Source: an uncultured Eubacteriales bacterium (GTDB lineage: Bacteria > Bacillota > Clostridia > Oscillospirales > Acutalibacteraceae). Taken from it: DNA of 5,241 nt. Made by a program: the position numbers and the translations under genes. Positions within the stretch are counted from its first letter, which is position 1; every line of letters begins with the position of its first letter. Below, in pieces: positions 1-5,241 of this stretch. The notes below the pieces were generated by a model. That model had not been told where the DNA came from. It ran no database searches and saw only the letters and a list, made by a program, of their open reading frames with translations. The stretch covers positions 1 through 5,241 of the forward strand of contig CAKTXU010000164.1 in the NCBI GenBank assembly GCA_934630995.1, written 5' to 3'.

Positions 1-32
1 GTTGTAGGTTATAAGACTTTGTTAAAGATGAT

Positions 33-38
33 AGGAGG
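33..38 (+). promoter_or_regulatory. Ribosome binding site of repA
   Basis: A perfect AGGAGG lies 7 bases before the ATG at 46. An in-frame TAA at 40-42, between this site and the ATG, rules out any upstream extension of the gene. A TATAAG at 10-15 could be a -10 element, but its -35 partner would fall outside the window, so no promoter is called. Confidence 0.85.
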
Positions 39-45
39 ATAAATC

Positions 46-1014
46 ATGGCAAGTTTGGCAAATCCGCAGTATAAAGAGATGTCCCTCGAAGCCAAATTCG
101 TGTATGCCCTGCTTCTCAACCGGCTCACCCTGTCCCAGAAAAACGGCTGGATCAATGATGACGGCGAGGTTTACCTGGTCTACACCCGTGAGGAAGCCTC
201 TGCCACCCTGAACATCTCCTATAAAAAGGCGATTGCGGCTTTCCGGGAATTGATTGAAAACCGGCTGCTGGTAGAGCAGCGGCAGGGACGGGGGTATCCG
301 AACCTGCTGTACGTCCTGAAGGCGGAACTGGCTGATAGGGATGCGGCGGAATTCCTGGACAGCCTGGACAAACCGGCAGAGGAAAACGCTGTGGAACCTT
401 ATCCCATGCAGAACTGCCAAAACAGCACATCAAGAACTGCTGAAACGGCAGTTCAAGATATGCCTGAATCACATATCCAGACCTGTCAAAACGGCAGTTC
501 AAGACCTGCTGAAACCGCAGTTCCAGACCTGTCGAAACGGCACCCTAAAAAGATTGAGAATATTCATACTGAGACTATCCAGAGTGAGAAGAGTCCGTCT
601 GTCCGTCCGGCGCCGGCAGCCAGGAACACACCGCCCGATGAAGAAATCCTGCGGAGCATTTTTGAGCGGTGCGAACTCTATCTGTTCCGGGAGAACATAC
701 AGGCCATGTTTCGGGCGGCCATCGAACGGCTGTATTATTCGGACGTCCTGAAGATCGGCAATGCCCGGCTTCCGCAGGAAACGGTGCGCGGGTATCTTGG
801 CCGGCTGGACGCGGATATTCTCATGACGGCTCTTGAAAGCATGAAGCGGCACGAGGGGGACGTGACAAACCCCACTGCGTATCTGATGTCGGTGCTGGTG
901 AACGGTGTCTGCGAACAGGACAGCGGGCTCATTCTGGATCTTCCGCCGTCGTATCAGAAGCCGTCCGATTTTTATGCGCAGCCGGAAGGGGGCAGCCGGG
1001 ATGCTCCTGAGTAA
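46..1014 (+). CDS. repA: RepA_N-type replication initiator protein with DUF6017-like C-terminus
   Basis: This is the probable replication initiator of a plasmid or integrative conjugative element; such proteins bind the element's own origin and recruit host replication factors. Residues 1-96 match the RepA_N domain: MSLEAKFVYALLLNRLTLSQKNGW, split here as MSLEAKFVYALL then LNRLTLSQKNGW, is followed by VYLVYTREEA, a helix-turn-helix-like stretch and RQGRGYPNLLYV. Residues 97-195 are a low-complexity linker with a 23-residue repeat (122-143 and 145-166). Residues about 196-295 (FRENIQAMFRAAIERL, LPQETVRGYLGRLDAD, NPTAYLMSVLVN) resemble the DUF6017 domain common at the C-terminus of clostridial RepA proteins. 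The start is fixed by the AGGAGG at 33-38 and the in-frame TAA at 40-42. The N-terminus looks 10-25 residues shorter than usual, lacking the customary segment before 'NPQYKEMS'. The stop overlaps the next gene by 14 bases. The family call is from recognition of the sequence; no search was run. Confidence 0.9.
   Translation: MASLANPQYKEMSLEAKFVYALLLNRLTLSQKNGWINDDGEVYLVYTREEASATLNISYKKAIAAFRELIENRLLVEQRQGRGYPNLLYVLKAELADRDAAEFLDSLDKPAEENAVEPYPMQNCQNSTSRTAETAVQDMPESHIQTCQNGSSRPAETAVPDLSKRHPKKIENIHTETIQSEKSPSVRPAPAARNTPPDEEILRSIFERCELYLFRENIQAMFRAAIERLYYSDVLKIGNARLPQETVRGYLGRLDADILMTALESMKRHEGDVTNPTAYLMSVLVNGVCEQDSGLILDLPPSYQKPSDFYAQPEGGSRDAPE
410..547 (+). repeat. Six tandem 23-bp iteron-like repeats within repA, probable origin of replication
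   Basis: The units lie head to tail at 410-432, 433-455, 456-478, 479-501, 502-524 and 525-547. Every copy starts AGA and has TG at unit positions 6-7; the consensus goes on through AAACGGCAGTTC in the second half. By hand count, units 2 and 5 agree at 20 of 23 positions and units 2 and 4 at 19. Unit 6 matches unit 4 at 17 of its first 18 positions, then fades. Unit 3 is degenerate. Unit 2 also contains a perfect dyad, GAACTGC (434-440) and GCAGTTC (448-454). RepA_N plasmids such as pAD1 and pSK41 are known to carry origin repeats inside rep, between the domain-coding parts, which is where these sit. Binding by this RepA is inferred. Confidence 0.8.
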
Positions 1015-1585
1015 AGCCCAGAAAGCCCTTCTGGATATGCTGCGGCGTGTCGGGGCCATGCGGGAGGACGCCGCCCGGCATCTGCTTTTGATGGCCTATC
1101 CCCATACCTCTTGGGAACCGATTGTCCACCAGTTGGAATGCCTGGGACAGATCCGGCGTCTGCACGGCTTCATCTCCCGCACGGACGAGGAGAAAAACGA
1201 CCCGGCAGTCATTGAGGCCATTGACATTATGCTGCTCATGGAGCCGGAGAAGGTGGAGCTGTTCCAGCAGGGGGCGCCCCCTTTTTCCCTGACCTTTTTC
1301 AAGCAGCGGCTGGAAGATCACCACGGGAAACAGGAGTACCGGCTGTGGCGGTACGACATCTGCCCGGTACTGGCCGGCCGGGAGGCCATGACCTGCGCGC
1401 TGCTGGAAACCAGCGAGCATAAGTACCGGCTGGTGATTTTCGTTCTGGAAAAAGCGGAGCAGCAGGCGTTTGTCCGTATCCCCTGCGAGCATTGCTTCGT
1501 GTGGAAGGAGCAGGGGAAGTACCACTTTTTCAAGTATGCAAGCAAGGAGGATGAAAACAGTGAAAGACAATCACCAATTCGATGA
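1001..1585 (+). CDS. DUF5697-like protein with probable winged-helix N-terminus, function unknown
   Basis: This 194-residue protein has no established function. Residues 1-60 (SKAQKALLDMLRRVGAMRED, then HTSWEPIVHQLECLGQIRRL) read like a small winged-helix DNA-binding fold. EAIDIMLLM (72-80) begins a second, mixed alpha/beta part that ends in a hydrophobic strand YRLVIFVLE (142-150) and an aromatic, basic tail, KYHFFKYASK. This layout resembles the DUF5697 proteins found beside repA in clostridial conjugative elements; that match is from memory and moderately sure. The ATG at 1001 was chosen over an in-frame ATG at 905, which lies deep inside repA, because GGAAGGGGG at 984-992 is well placed before it. 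Its start overlaps the end of repA by 14 bases and its tail overlaps the next gene, so translation is probably coupled. A regulatory or accessory replication role fits the position but is inference. Confidence 0.8.
   Translation: MLLSKAQKALLDMLRRVGAMREDAARHLLLMAYPHTSWEPIVHQLECLGQIRRLHGFISRTDEEKNDPAVIEAIDIMLLMEPEKVELFQQGAPPFSLTFFKQRLEDHHGKQEYRLWRYDICPVLAGREAMTCALLETSEHKYRLVIFVLEKAEQQAFVRIPCEHCFVWKEQGKYHFFKYASKEDENSERQSPIR
1544..1550 (+). promoter_or_regulatory. Ribosome binding site that selects the start of the S1-like gene
   Basis: AAGGAGG ends directly against an in-frame ATG at 1551, leaving no spacer, so that ATG is unlikely to be used. The in-frame GTG at 1560 lies 9 bases downstream, which is ordinary spacing. 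The site therefore favours GTG initiation. It sits within the 3' end of the preceding coding sequence. Confidence 0.7.
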
Positions 1586-2447
1586 CAGGGACGCAGCGGC
1601 GCTGGACAGGGATCTGTCGGATGAACAGCTCCGGGAATGGAACGCGATTTACGCGTCCTATCGCTCCGAATCCCTGCTAACTGCCCGCGTGGCCGGTATG
1701 GATCAGTCGGTTGTCACGGTTCGGAACAAAAAAACCGGCAGAAGGGAGCAGAGGAGCATCCCCTGTCTGGTGGTAATCGACTACCGGGTCAAGGTGCTGA
1801 TCCCGGAGAATGAGGTATGGTTCAACGAAGCCACCAGGCGGCCGCCCCACGTCCTGCGCTCCATGGCTGGCGCCACCATTGACTATGTGATTACCGGCAT
1901 TGACCGGGAAGCGGGGTGCTGCATCGCGTCCCGGCGCATGGCGCTGGCAATCCGCCGCCGTGCTTTCCTGCGCACACACCCTGAAACCGGTCAGAAGGTG
2001 GCAATCCATGTGCTGGCTGTCGGCCGGCAGCATATGCTCATCACCTGTGGTGGGTTTGACATGACCCTTTCTCCCCGGGACATCTCCTACGCCATGATTC
2101 CGGAACTGCGGGAACGGTATCACCCAGGTGAAGCCTGCACCGCCGTCGTCACCGGCTATATACCCGGCACGGAAAAGCTGGCGGTTTCCATTAAGGAGGC
2201 TGAGCCTCACCCCTTCTACGGGATCGATACGCGCCACCCCGTCGGCTGCCGCCGGGCGTCGGTCATCACCGGAAAATACCGCGGCGGCGTCTTCTGCCGG
2301 TTGGAGGACAATCTCGACTGTTTATGCACCTATTCTCCCGAACAGTACGACGAGGACTTTCATATCGGCGATCCGGTGATTATCGTTATCACAAAATATG
2401 GCTACGACAAAAAACAGGTGTACGGAAAAATCGTGTCCAAGTGGTGA
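1560..2447 (+). CDS. Element-borne protein with three S1-like RNA-binding folds
   Basis: This 295-residue protein probably binds single-stranded RNA (or DNA). Three OB/S1-like segments can be seen. Residues 38-128 run from LLTARVAGM to IASRRMAL and carry a long insert. Residues 143-214 run from GQKVAIHVLAVG through HPGEACTAVVTGYIPGTE to LAVSIKEAE. Residues 235-295 are the clearest: VITGKYRGGVFCRLEDNL, then FHIGDPVIIVITKYGYD, then a closing basic strand VYGKIVSKW. These follow the S1 pattern of G-x-V, a G-G-F-like strand, 'F..GD.V...V' and a final strand. Residues 1-37 are acidic and probably helical. The protein is shorter than full ribosomal protein S1 and lies in a replication operon, so it is unlikely to be the housekeeping S1. 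GTG at 1560 was preferred on spacing; ATG at 1551 would add three residues. It overlaps the previous gene by 26 bases. Its role in the element is unknown. Confidence 0.8.
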   Translation: MKDNHQFDDRDAAALDRDLSDEQLREWNAIYASYRSESLLTARVAGMDQSVVTVRNKKTGRREQRSIPCLVVIDYRVKVLIPENEVWFNEATRRPPHVLRSMAGATIDYVITGIDREAGCCIASRRMALAIRRRAFLRTHPETGQKVAIHVLAVGRQHMLITCGGFDMTLSPRDISYAMIPELRERYHPGEACTAVVTGYIPGTEKLAVSIKEAEPHPFYGIDTRHPVGCRRASVITGKYRGGVFCRLEDNLDCLCTYSPEQYDEDFHIGDPVIIVITKYGYDKKQVYGKIVSKW

Positions 2448-2694
2448 GGGCTTTTATGGAACCTTGGAAGATTCGAGGGACTCTGATTATTCCAAATATC
2501 TCGGTTTTATGTTTTATCGACCAGTTTTACAACGAACAGGTTTAGACATAAGAAAAAGTTCAGTTTTATTGGTCATGGTCAATATGTGAAATTTTCATAA
2601 AAAGAAGGTCGGCGGAAAAGCTTCATTCGAATACTATCCGCCGACCATTCTTAAAATGAGTAGAACCAATCTGAATCTCTAGTGGTTGTAGGTA
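2448..2694. other. AT-rich convergent intergenic region, possible element edge
   Basis: This 247-base stretch separates the + strand operon from the convergent surface-protein gene and is clearly richer in A and T than both. It holds GTTTTAT at 2504-2510, 2511-2517 and 2563-2569, plus GTTTTAC at 2524-2530. It also has an imperfect dyad (ATTGGTCA then TGGTCAAT, 2568-2583, fully paired in RNA if two G-U pairs are allowed) and the hairpin at 2602-2652. A 29-codon ORF (ATG at 2456, ending 2545) has only a weak GAGGG upstream and no recognisable product, so it is not called as a gene. No convincing terminator for the + strand operon, tRNA, integrase gene or attachment site is visible. Confidence 0.5.
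2599..2652 (-). terminator. Rho-independent-like terminator of the surface-protein gene
   Basis: Perfect 10-bp arms GGTCGGCGGA (2607-2616) and TCCGCCGACC (2637-2646) enclose a 20-base loop. A further five pairs (2602-2606 with 2648-2652) form across a single bulged base at 2647. On the minus strand the hairpin begins 43 bases past the stop codon of the surface gene and runs into TTCTTTTTATG, a T tract. On the plus strand the hairpin is followed by ATTCTTAAAATG, which is a poor T tract, so the minus-strand reading is preferred. The loop is larger than usual. Confidence 0.65.
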
Positions 2695-5241
2695 TTAGGC
2701 ATGCTTCTGAAAACGGCGAATGCACACCGCTGCAGCGGCCAGAGCCAGACCCAGCAGGGTGGCGGCCAGCCAGGGAAAGGCGTCGCCGGTATCGGGTGTG
2801 TCAGGGGAATCCGGTGTCTGGGTGGGATCGGTGGTCGGGGTATCCGTTCCCTGATCAAAAGCCTCAATCGCGGCCTGCATATCTGCCACGGCATCCGCCT
2901 TTGTCACATATTTATGATCTGCTTCAGGAATATGGGCAAAATAGGTGTCGATTTGGGCCAGAGTGTCTTTCAGGGCGGCCACGTTGTCCTGGCTGACGGC
3001 AGTCAGCTCGCCATCGGTGTAGAGGGTGTCAATCAGCAGGTTGACATAGTCCACAACGGCGGGCACGAAATACTGCTCATAGCTGGTCAGGGTGGCGATA
3101 TCCGCCGCGGCCAGCCCGTCCATGGCCTTGATGGCTTCGTCTATCAGAACTTTGCTTTCCAGGGTGATGGTGCCGTTGAGTTTGGTGGTCAGCAGGATAT
3201 CCAGGGCGTCCAGTTTGGATTGAATCTCGGTGAGCCGGACACGGGCGGACTTCAAAAGATCCGCATTGGTTACCAGCTCGGCATACTCTTCCGCCAGATT
3301 CTCCAGCCGGTATTCCAGACCACTTACGGGTCCTTCATCGGCCAGGGTCAACTTGTCCACGGCCGGCAGAGCGGAGATATCCGCCACCAGCTTGGCGGCG
3401 GTGTCTTCCCCGCGGAGCTGCTGGATTTTAGCATAGGCCGCCTCCAGTACATCCCCGTTTTCCACCAGGGTCTTGTCAGCCATTTGGCTGTAGAGGGTAT
3501 ACAGGTTTTCCACGGTTTCAGCGTCTTCCAGGGTCAGCTTATCCGCTGCCGGCAGGGCATCGATGGCCGCCATCAGCTCGTCAAGCCGCTCTTCCGGCAG
3601 CTTCTCGGAGACCTCCAGCATGGCGGTCAGCTTGTCCAGGTTGGTGACCTTGGCTTTTTCGCCGTCACTGAGGTTGTCATACCGCTCTCTGATCCGGCGG
3701 AGCTCAAAATTGTTGTAGTATTTGTATTCGTTGACTTCGGGCATCCGGTCGATCTGCTGTTTCACGTCATCGCCGGTGATGGCGGTGTCCTTCTTATTGC
3801 CGATGCAGATCACATAGTTGCTGTCCCAGTACATGGACAGGTTGCCGAACTGGTCAATGGAGAAGGTCTGGGAGATGTATTGGCCTTGCGTGGGCTCCAC
3901 GATCCCCAGCTCAATGAGATCCACTTTTTCGCAGATGGCATGATCCAGCCCTTCATAGTCCTGGAACACATAGACGTTCATCTCATCGAACACATTTTGG
4001 TTGTTCTCTACATGCTTGGGATTCTGATAAGCCATGGCGTAAAGGTATACCGTCTGCTTGTTTTCTTTGGTGGCGTAGGCGGTGGTCAGGACAATGGAGC
4101 CCTTGGCGTTCAGCTCCTCATATTCGTAAATGATCTCCAAGGTGTTGGCGTCCATGACCCGGAAAGGCGCGCCGCTTCCGCCGTGTCCGCCGCCGCCGAT
4201 GACGTACAGCCGGTCGTTGTAGATGACCACCGAAGATTTAATGGCCTTACCGGTTCTGGTATCCAGGAAAGAGATGACATCCTCCTCGTTGAAGCTGCCG
4301 TCGGTGTTCATCTTAATTCCCAGGATGCCGCCGTAGGTACCGGCGGTGGAGACATACAGCCGCTGGTTTTTCTCATAATAATAGGGGGTGGTGGTTAGCT
4401 GTTCCCCGCCTTGGAAGTCTTCGGGAATGAGATAGGTATCGATCATCTCGCCGGTCTTCCGGTTGAGGGAGGTGATGTAGCCGTTGGTGTTGGTGAAGAC
4501 AATGGCATCCCCCACAATGGTGGGACCGCTCCACAGATAACCGCCCCGGTTGTGATAAACCGTTTCGGAATAGGTCCAAGTGGGGGCCAGCTCCCCGTCG
4601 CTGTCCTTGGTGGCATCAAAGCAGGCGAACTGGGCAGGCTTTTCTTTGGATCCGCCGTAAACTCCCGCATAGACATATCCATCGTAGTAGAGGATAGGAG
4701 ATTCGATCTGTCGACCGGAAATCACCGCGGTTTTGAAGGAAAGACTCATATCCCCCTGATCAAAGGCATAGATTCGACTGCCGTCCGTTTCCAAGCCAAA
4801 GATGTAGATCTTCCCGCCTCCGGCGGCAATCTGGGGCAGCAACTGCCCGCCGCCAGCGAACTCTGCCGACTTGGCCACGATCTCTCCGGTGTTGGCGTCC
4901 GCCTTCACCAGGGTGCGGTTGGTGGACGCGGTGTACTCGGTATCCGGATCGGTCAGGTAATAGTAGACGTAATCCCCGACGATGACCGTGGGAGAGATGT
5001 GGTTAAACATGATGTTTCCCTTGTGCTGCGTGCTGATCCAGGCCTTTTTGAATTCCTCGGCCGTCCGTGGAGTTTTGGCATCGGATACGCCCTTCAGCTC
5101 CTCGTTGCCCAGAAACTGGTTCCAGTCCAGGGTAGAGGCAGACAAGGCCGGCGCCTCCCCGGTCTCAGCGGCGGCGCCTGTCAGAGCGCTGCCGACCAGA
5201 AGGAAAACCGCCGCCAGGGCGGCTACAGGCTTTCGCAGGGT
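2695..5241 (-). CDS. Secreted wall-anchored PQQ/BamB-like beta-propeller protein (5' end beyond window)
   Basis: 848 residues are visible; the start codon lies beyond 5241. The reading frame stays open to the window edge, so the TTG at 5143-5145 is not the true start. Numbering from the edge, residues 1-25 are a signal peptide. About residues 83-484 form roughly eight beta-propeller blades with repeated 'G..vY.f' strands and turns like LVKADANTGEIV, SLNRKTGEMI and RVMDANTLEII, typical of PQQ/BamB-type propellers. Residues about 491-795 are helical repeats, two of them sharing ALPAxDKLTL. An acidic Thr/Pro spacer, PDTGD (816-820), a hydrophobic helix and a tail beginning IRRFQK complete a sortase-type sorting signal. 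The protein is probably displayed on the cell wall. Ligand and function are unknown, and no catalytic motif was recognised. The gene is convergent with the replication operon and looks unrelated to it. Confidence 0.88.
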   Translation of the reverse strand, partial: TLRKPVAALAAVFLLVGSALTGAAAETGEAPALSASTLDWNQFLGNEELKGVSDAKTPRTAEEFKKAWISTQHKGNIMFNHISPTVIVGDYVYYYLTDPDTEYTASTNRTLVKADANTGEIVAKSAEFAGGGQLLPQIAAGGGKIYIFGLETDGSRIYAFDQGDMSLSFKTAVISGRQIESPILYYDGYVYAGVYGGSKEKPAQFACFDATKDSDGELAPTWTYSETVYHNRGGYLWSGPTIVGDAIVFTNTNGYITSLNRKTGEMIDTYLIPEDFQGGEQLTTTPYYYEKNQRLYVSTAGTYGGILGIKMNTDGSFNEEDVISFLDTRTGKAIKSSVVIYNDRLYVIGGGGHGGSGAPFRVMDANTLEIIYEYEELNAKGSIVLTTAYATKENKQTVYLYAMAYQNPKHVENNQNVFDEMNVYVFQDYEGLDHAICEKVDLIELGIVEPTQGQYISQTFSIDQFGNLSMYWDSNYVICIGNKKDTAITGDDVKQQIDRMPEVNEYKYYNNFELRRIRERYDNLSDGEKAKVTNLDKLTAMLEVSEKLPEERLDELMAAIDALPAADKLTLEDAETVENLYTLYSQMADKTLVENGDVLEAAYAKIQQLRGEDTAAKLVADISALPAVDKLTLADEGPVSGLEYRLENLAEEYAELVTNADLLKSARVRLTEIQSKLDALDILLTTKLNGTITLESKVLIDEAIKAMDGLAAADIATLTSYEQYFVPAVVDYVNLLIDTLYTDGELTAVSQDNVAALKDTLAQIDTYFAHIPEADHKYVTKADAVADMQAAIEAFDQGTDTPTTDPTQTPDSPDTPDTGDAFPWLAATLLGLALAAAAVCIRRFQKHA
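2698..2796 (-). other. Variant cell-wall sorting signal (PDTGD, membrane helix, basic tail)
   Basis: PDTGD is encoded at 2782-2796. It is followed by a hydrophobic helix (FPWLAATLLGLALAAAAVC) and IRRFQKHA at the C-terminus. The order and spacing match LPXTG-type signals, with Pro-Asp-Thr-Gly replacing Leu-Pro-x-Thr-Gly. A sortase with relaxed or altered specificity is implied; none is encoded in the window. Confidence 0.7.
2857..3771 (-). repeat. Helical tandem repeats in the surface protein stalk
   Basis: Two well-kept units of 62 residues share I-x-ALPAxDKLTL near their starts (coding 3532-3564 and 3346-3378). Each continues with a helix, a 'V.N...L..A' turn and a final helix. A more diverged unit precedes them (LSDGEKAKVTNLDKLTA), and degenerate helical material follows. 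Such three-helix units are common stalks in surface proteins of gut Clostridia. They probably hold the propeller away from the wall. Confidence 0.65.
5167..5241 (-). other. Signal peptide of the surface protein (partial)
   Basis: The 25 codons at the window edge encode a basic RK, then the hydrophobic run VAALAAVFLLVGSALTG, then AAA before ETGEAP. This is a classic Sec signal with likely cleavage after AAA. There is no lipobox cysteine, so it is not a lipoprotein. The first residues lie outside the window. Confidence 0.8.

Noticed and set aside
410..547. The regular repeats were considered as a CRISPR array
   Set aside because: The 23-bp units are directly adjacent with no unique spacers, and they lie inside an intact coding sequence.
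499..1059. Minus-strand open frame of 186 codons opposite repA
   Set aside because: It lies wholly antisense to repA and the start of the next gene, is rich in R and P, and matches no known family. It is a shadow of GC-rich coding DNA.
2468..2490. GATTCGAGGGACTC, considered as a tRNA T-arm and integration target
   Set aside because: The flanking bases do not form the T-stem on either strand, and no acceptor, D or anticodon arm is found nearby.
2456..2545. Small 29-codon ORF after the S1-like gene
   Set aside because: It has only a weak GAGGG upstream, no recognisable product and lies in AT-rich DNA where short ORFs occur by chance.
2685..2699. Sequence resembling the first 15 bases of the window (shared GTTGTAGGT, 12 of 15 matches), considered as flanking direct repeats of an element
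   Set aside because: The match is short, the left copy is cut by the window edge, and the right copy overlaps the stop codon of the surface gene. Chance is a sufficient explanation.
2701..4398. Long open frame of 565 codons on the + strand, opposite the surface-protein gene
   Set aside because: It is antisense to a gene with a clear signal peptide, propeller, stalk and anchor. Its translation is rich in G, H, Q and V with no recognisable domain, and it has no good ribosome binding site.

Overview
The window looks like Gram-positive gut Clostridia DNA, most likely from the Oscillospiraceae or Lachnospiraceae. Three things suggest this: a RepA_N-type replication initiator, GC-rich genes with strong AGGAGG ribosome binding sites, and a surface protein with an LPXTG-like wall-sorting signal (PDTGD, a hydrophobic helix, then RR). 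The assignment is inferred from protein style alone. No marker gene is present.

The left half (1-2447, + strand) is a compact, translationally coupled three-gene operon of the kind carried by plasmids and integrative conjugative elements. It holds (1) a RepA_N replication initiator with a DUF6017-like C-terminal domain; (2) a 194-residue protein with a probable winged-helix N-terminus, resembling the DUF5697 family; and (3) a 295-residue protein made of three S1-like RNA-binding folds. The genes overlap by 14 and about 26 bases, so they are probably translated together as a replication and maintenance module.

The most notable structure lies inside repA. Six tandem 23-bp units run from 410 to about 547, in the linker between the two RepA domains. 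Because 23 is not a multiple of 3, the protein repeats only every 69 bp (23 residues). The repeat is therefore a DNA-level signal, best explained as iterons of a replication origin embedded in the initiator gene, as known for RepA_N plasmids.

The middle (2448-2694) is an AT-rich convergent intergenic stretch. It contains four near-copies of a GTTTTAT heptamer, one questionable 29-codon ORF, and a strong hairpin that reads as a terminator for the minus-strand gene. It may mark the edge of the mobile element, but no attachment site can be proven.

The right half (2695-5241, - strand) is one large gene whose 5' end runs off the window. It encodes a secreted, wall-anchored protein: signal peptide, about eight PQQ/BamB-like beta-propeller blades, a chain of helical repeats, an acidic Thr/Pro spacer and a variant sortase signal. 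It has no evident functional link to the replication module.
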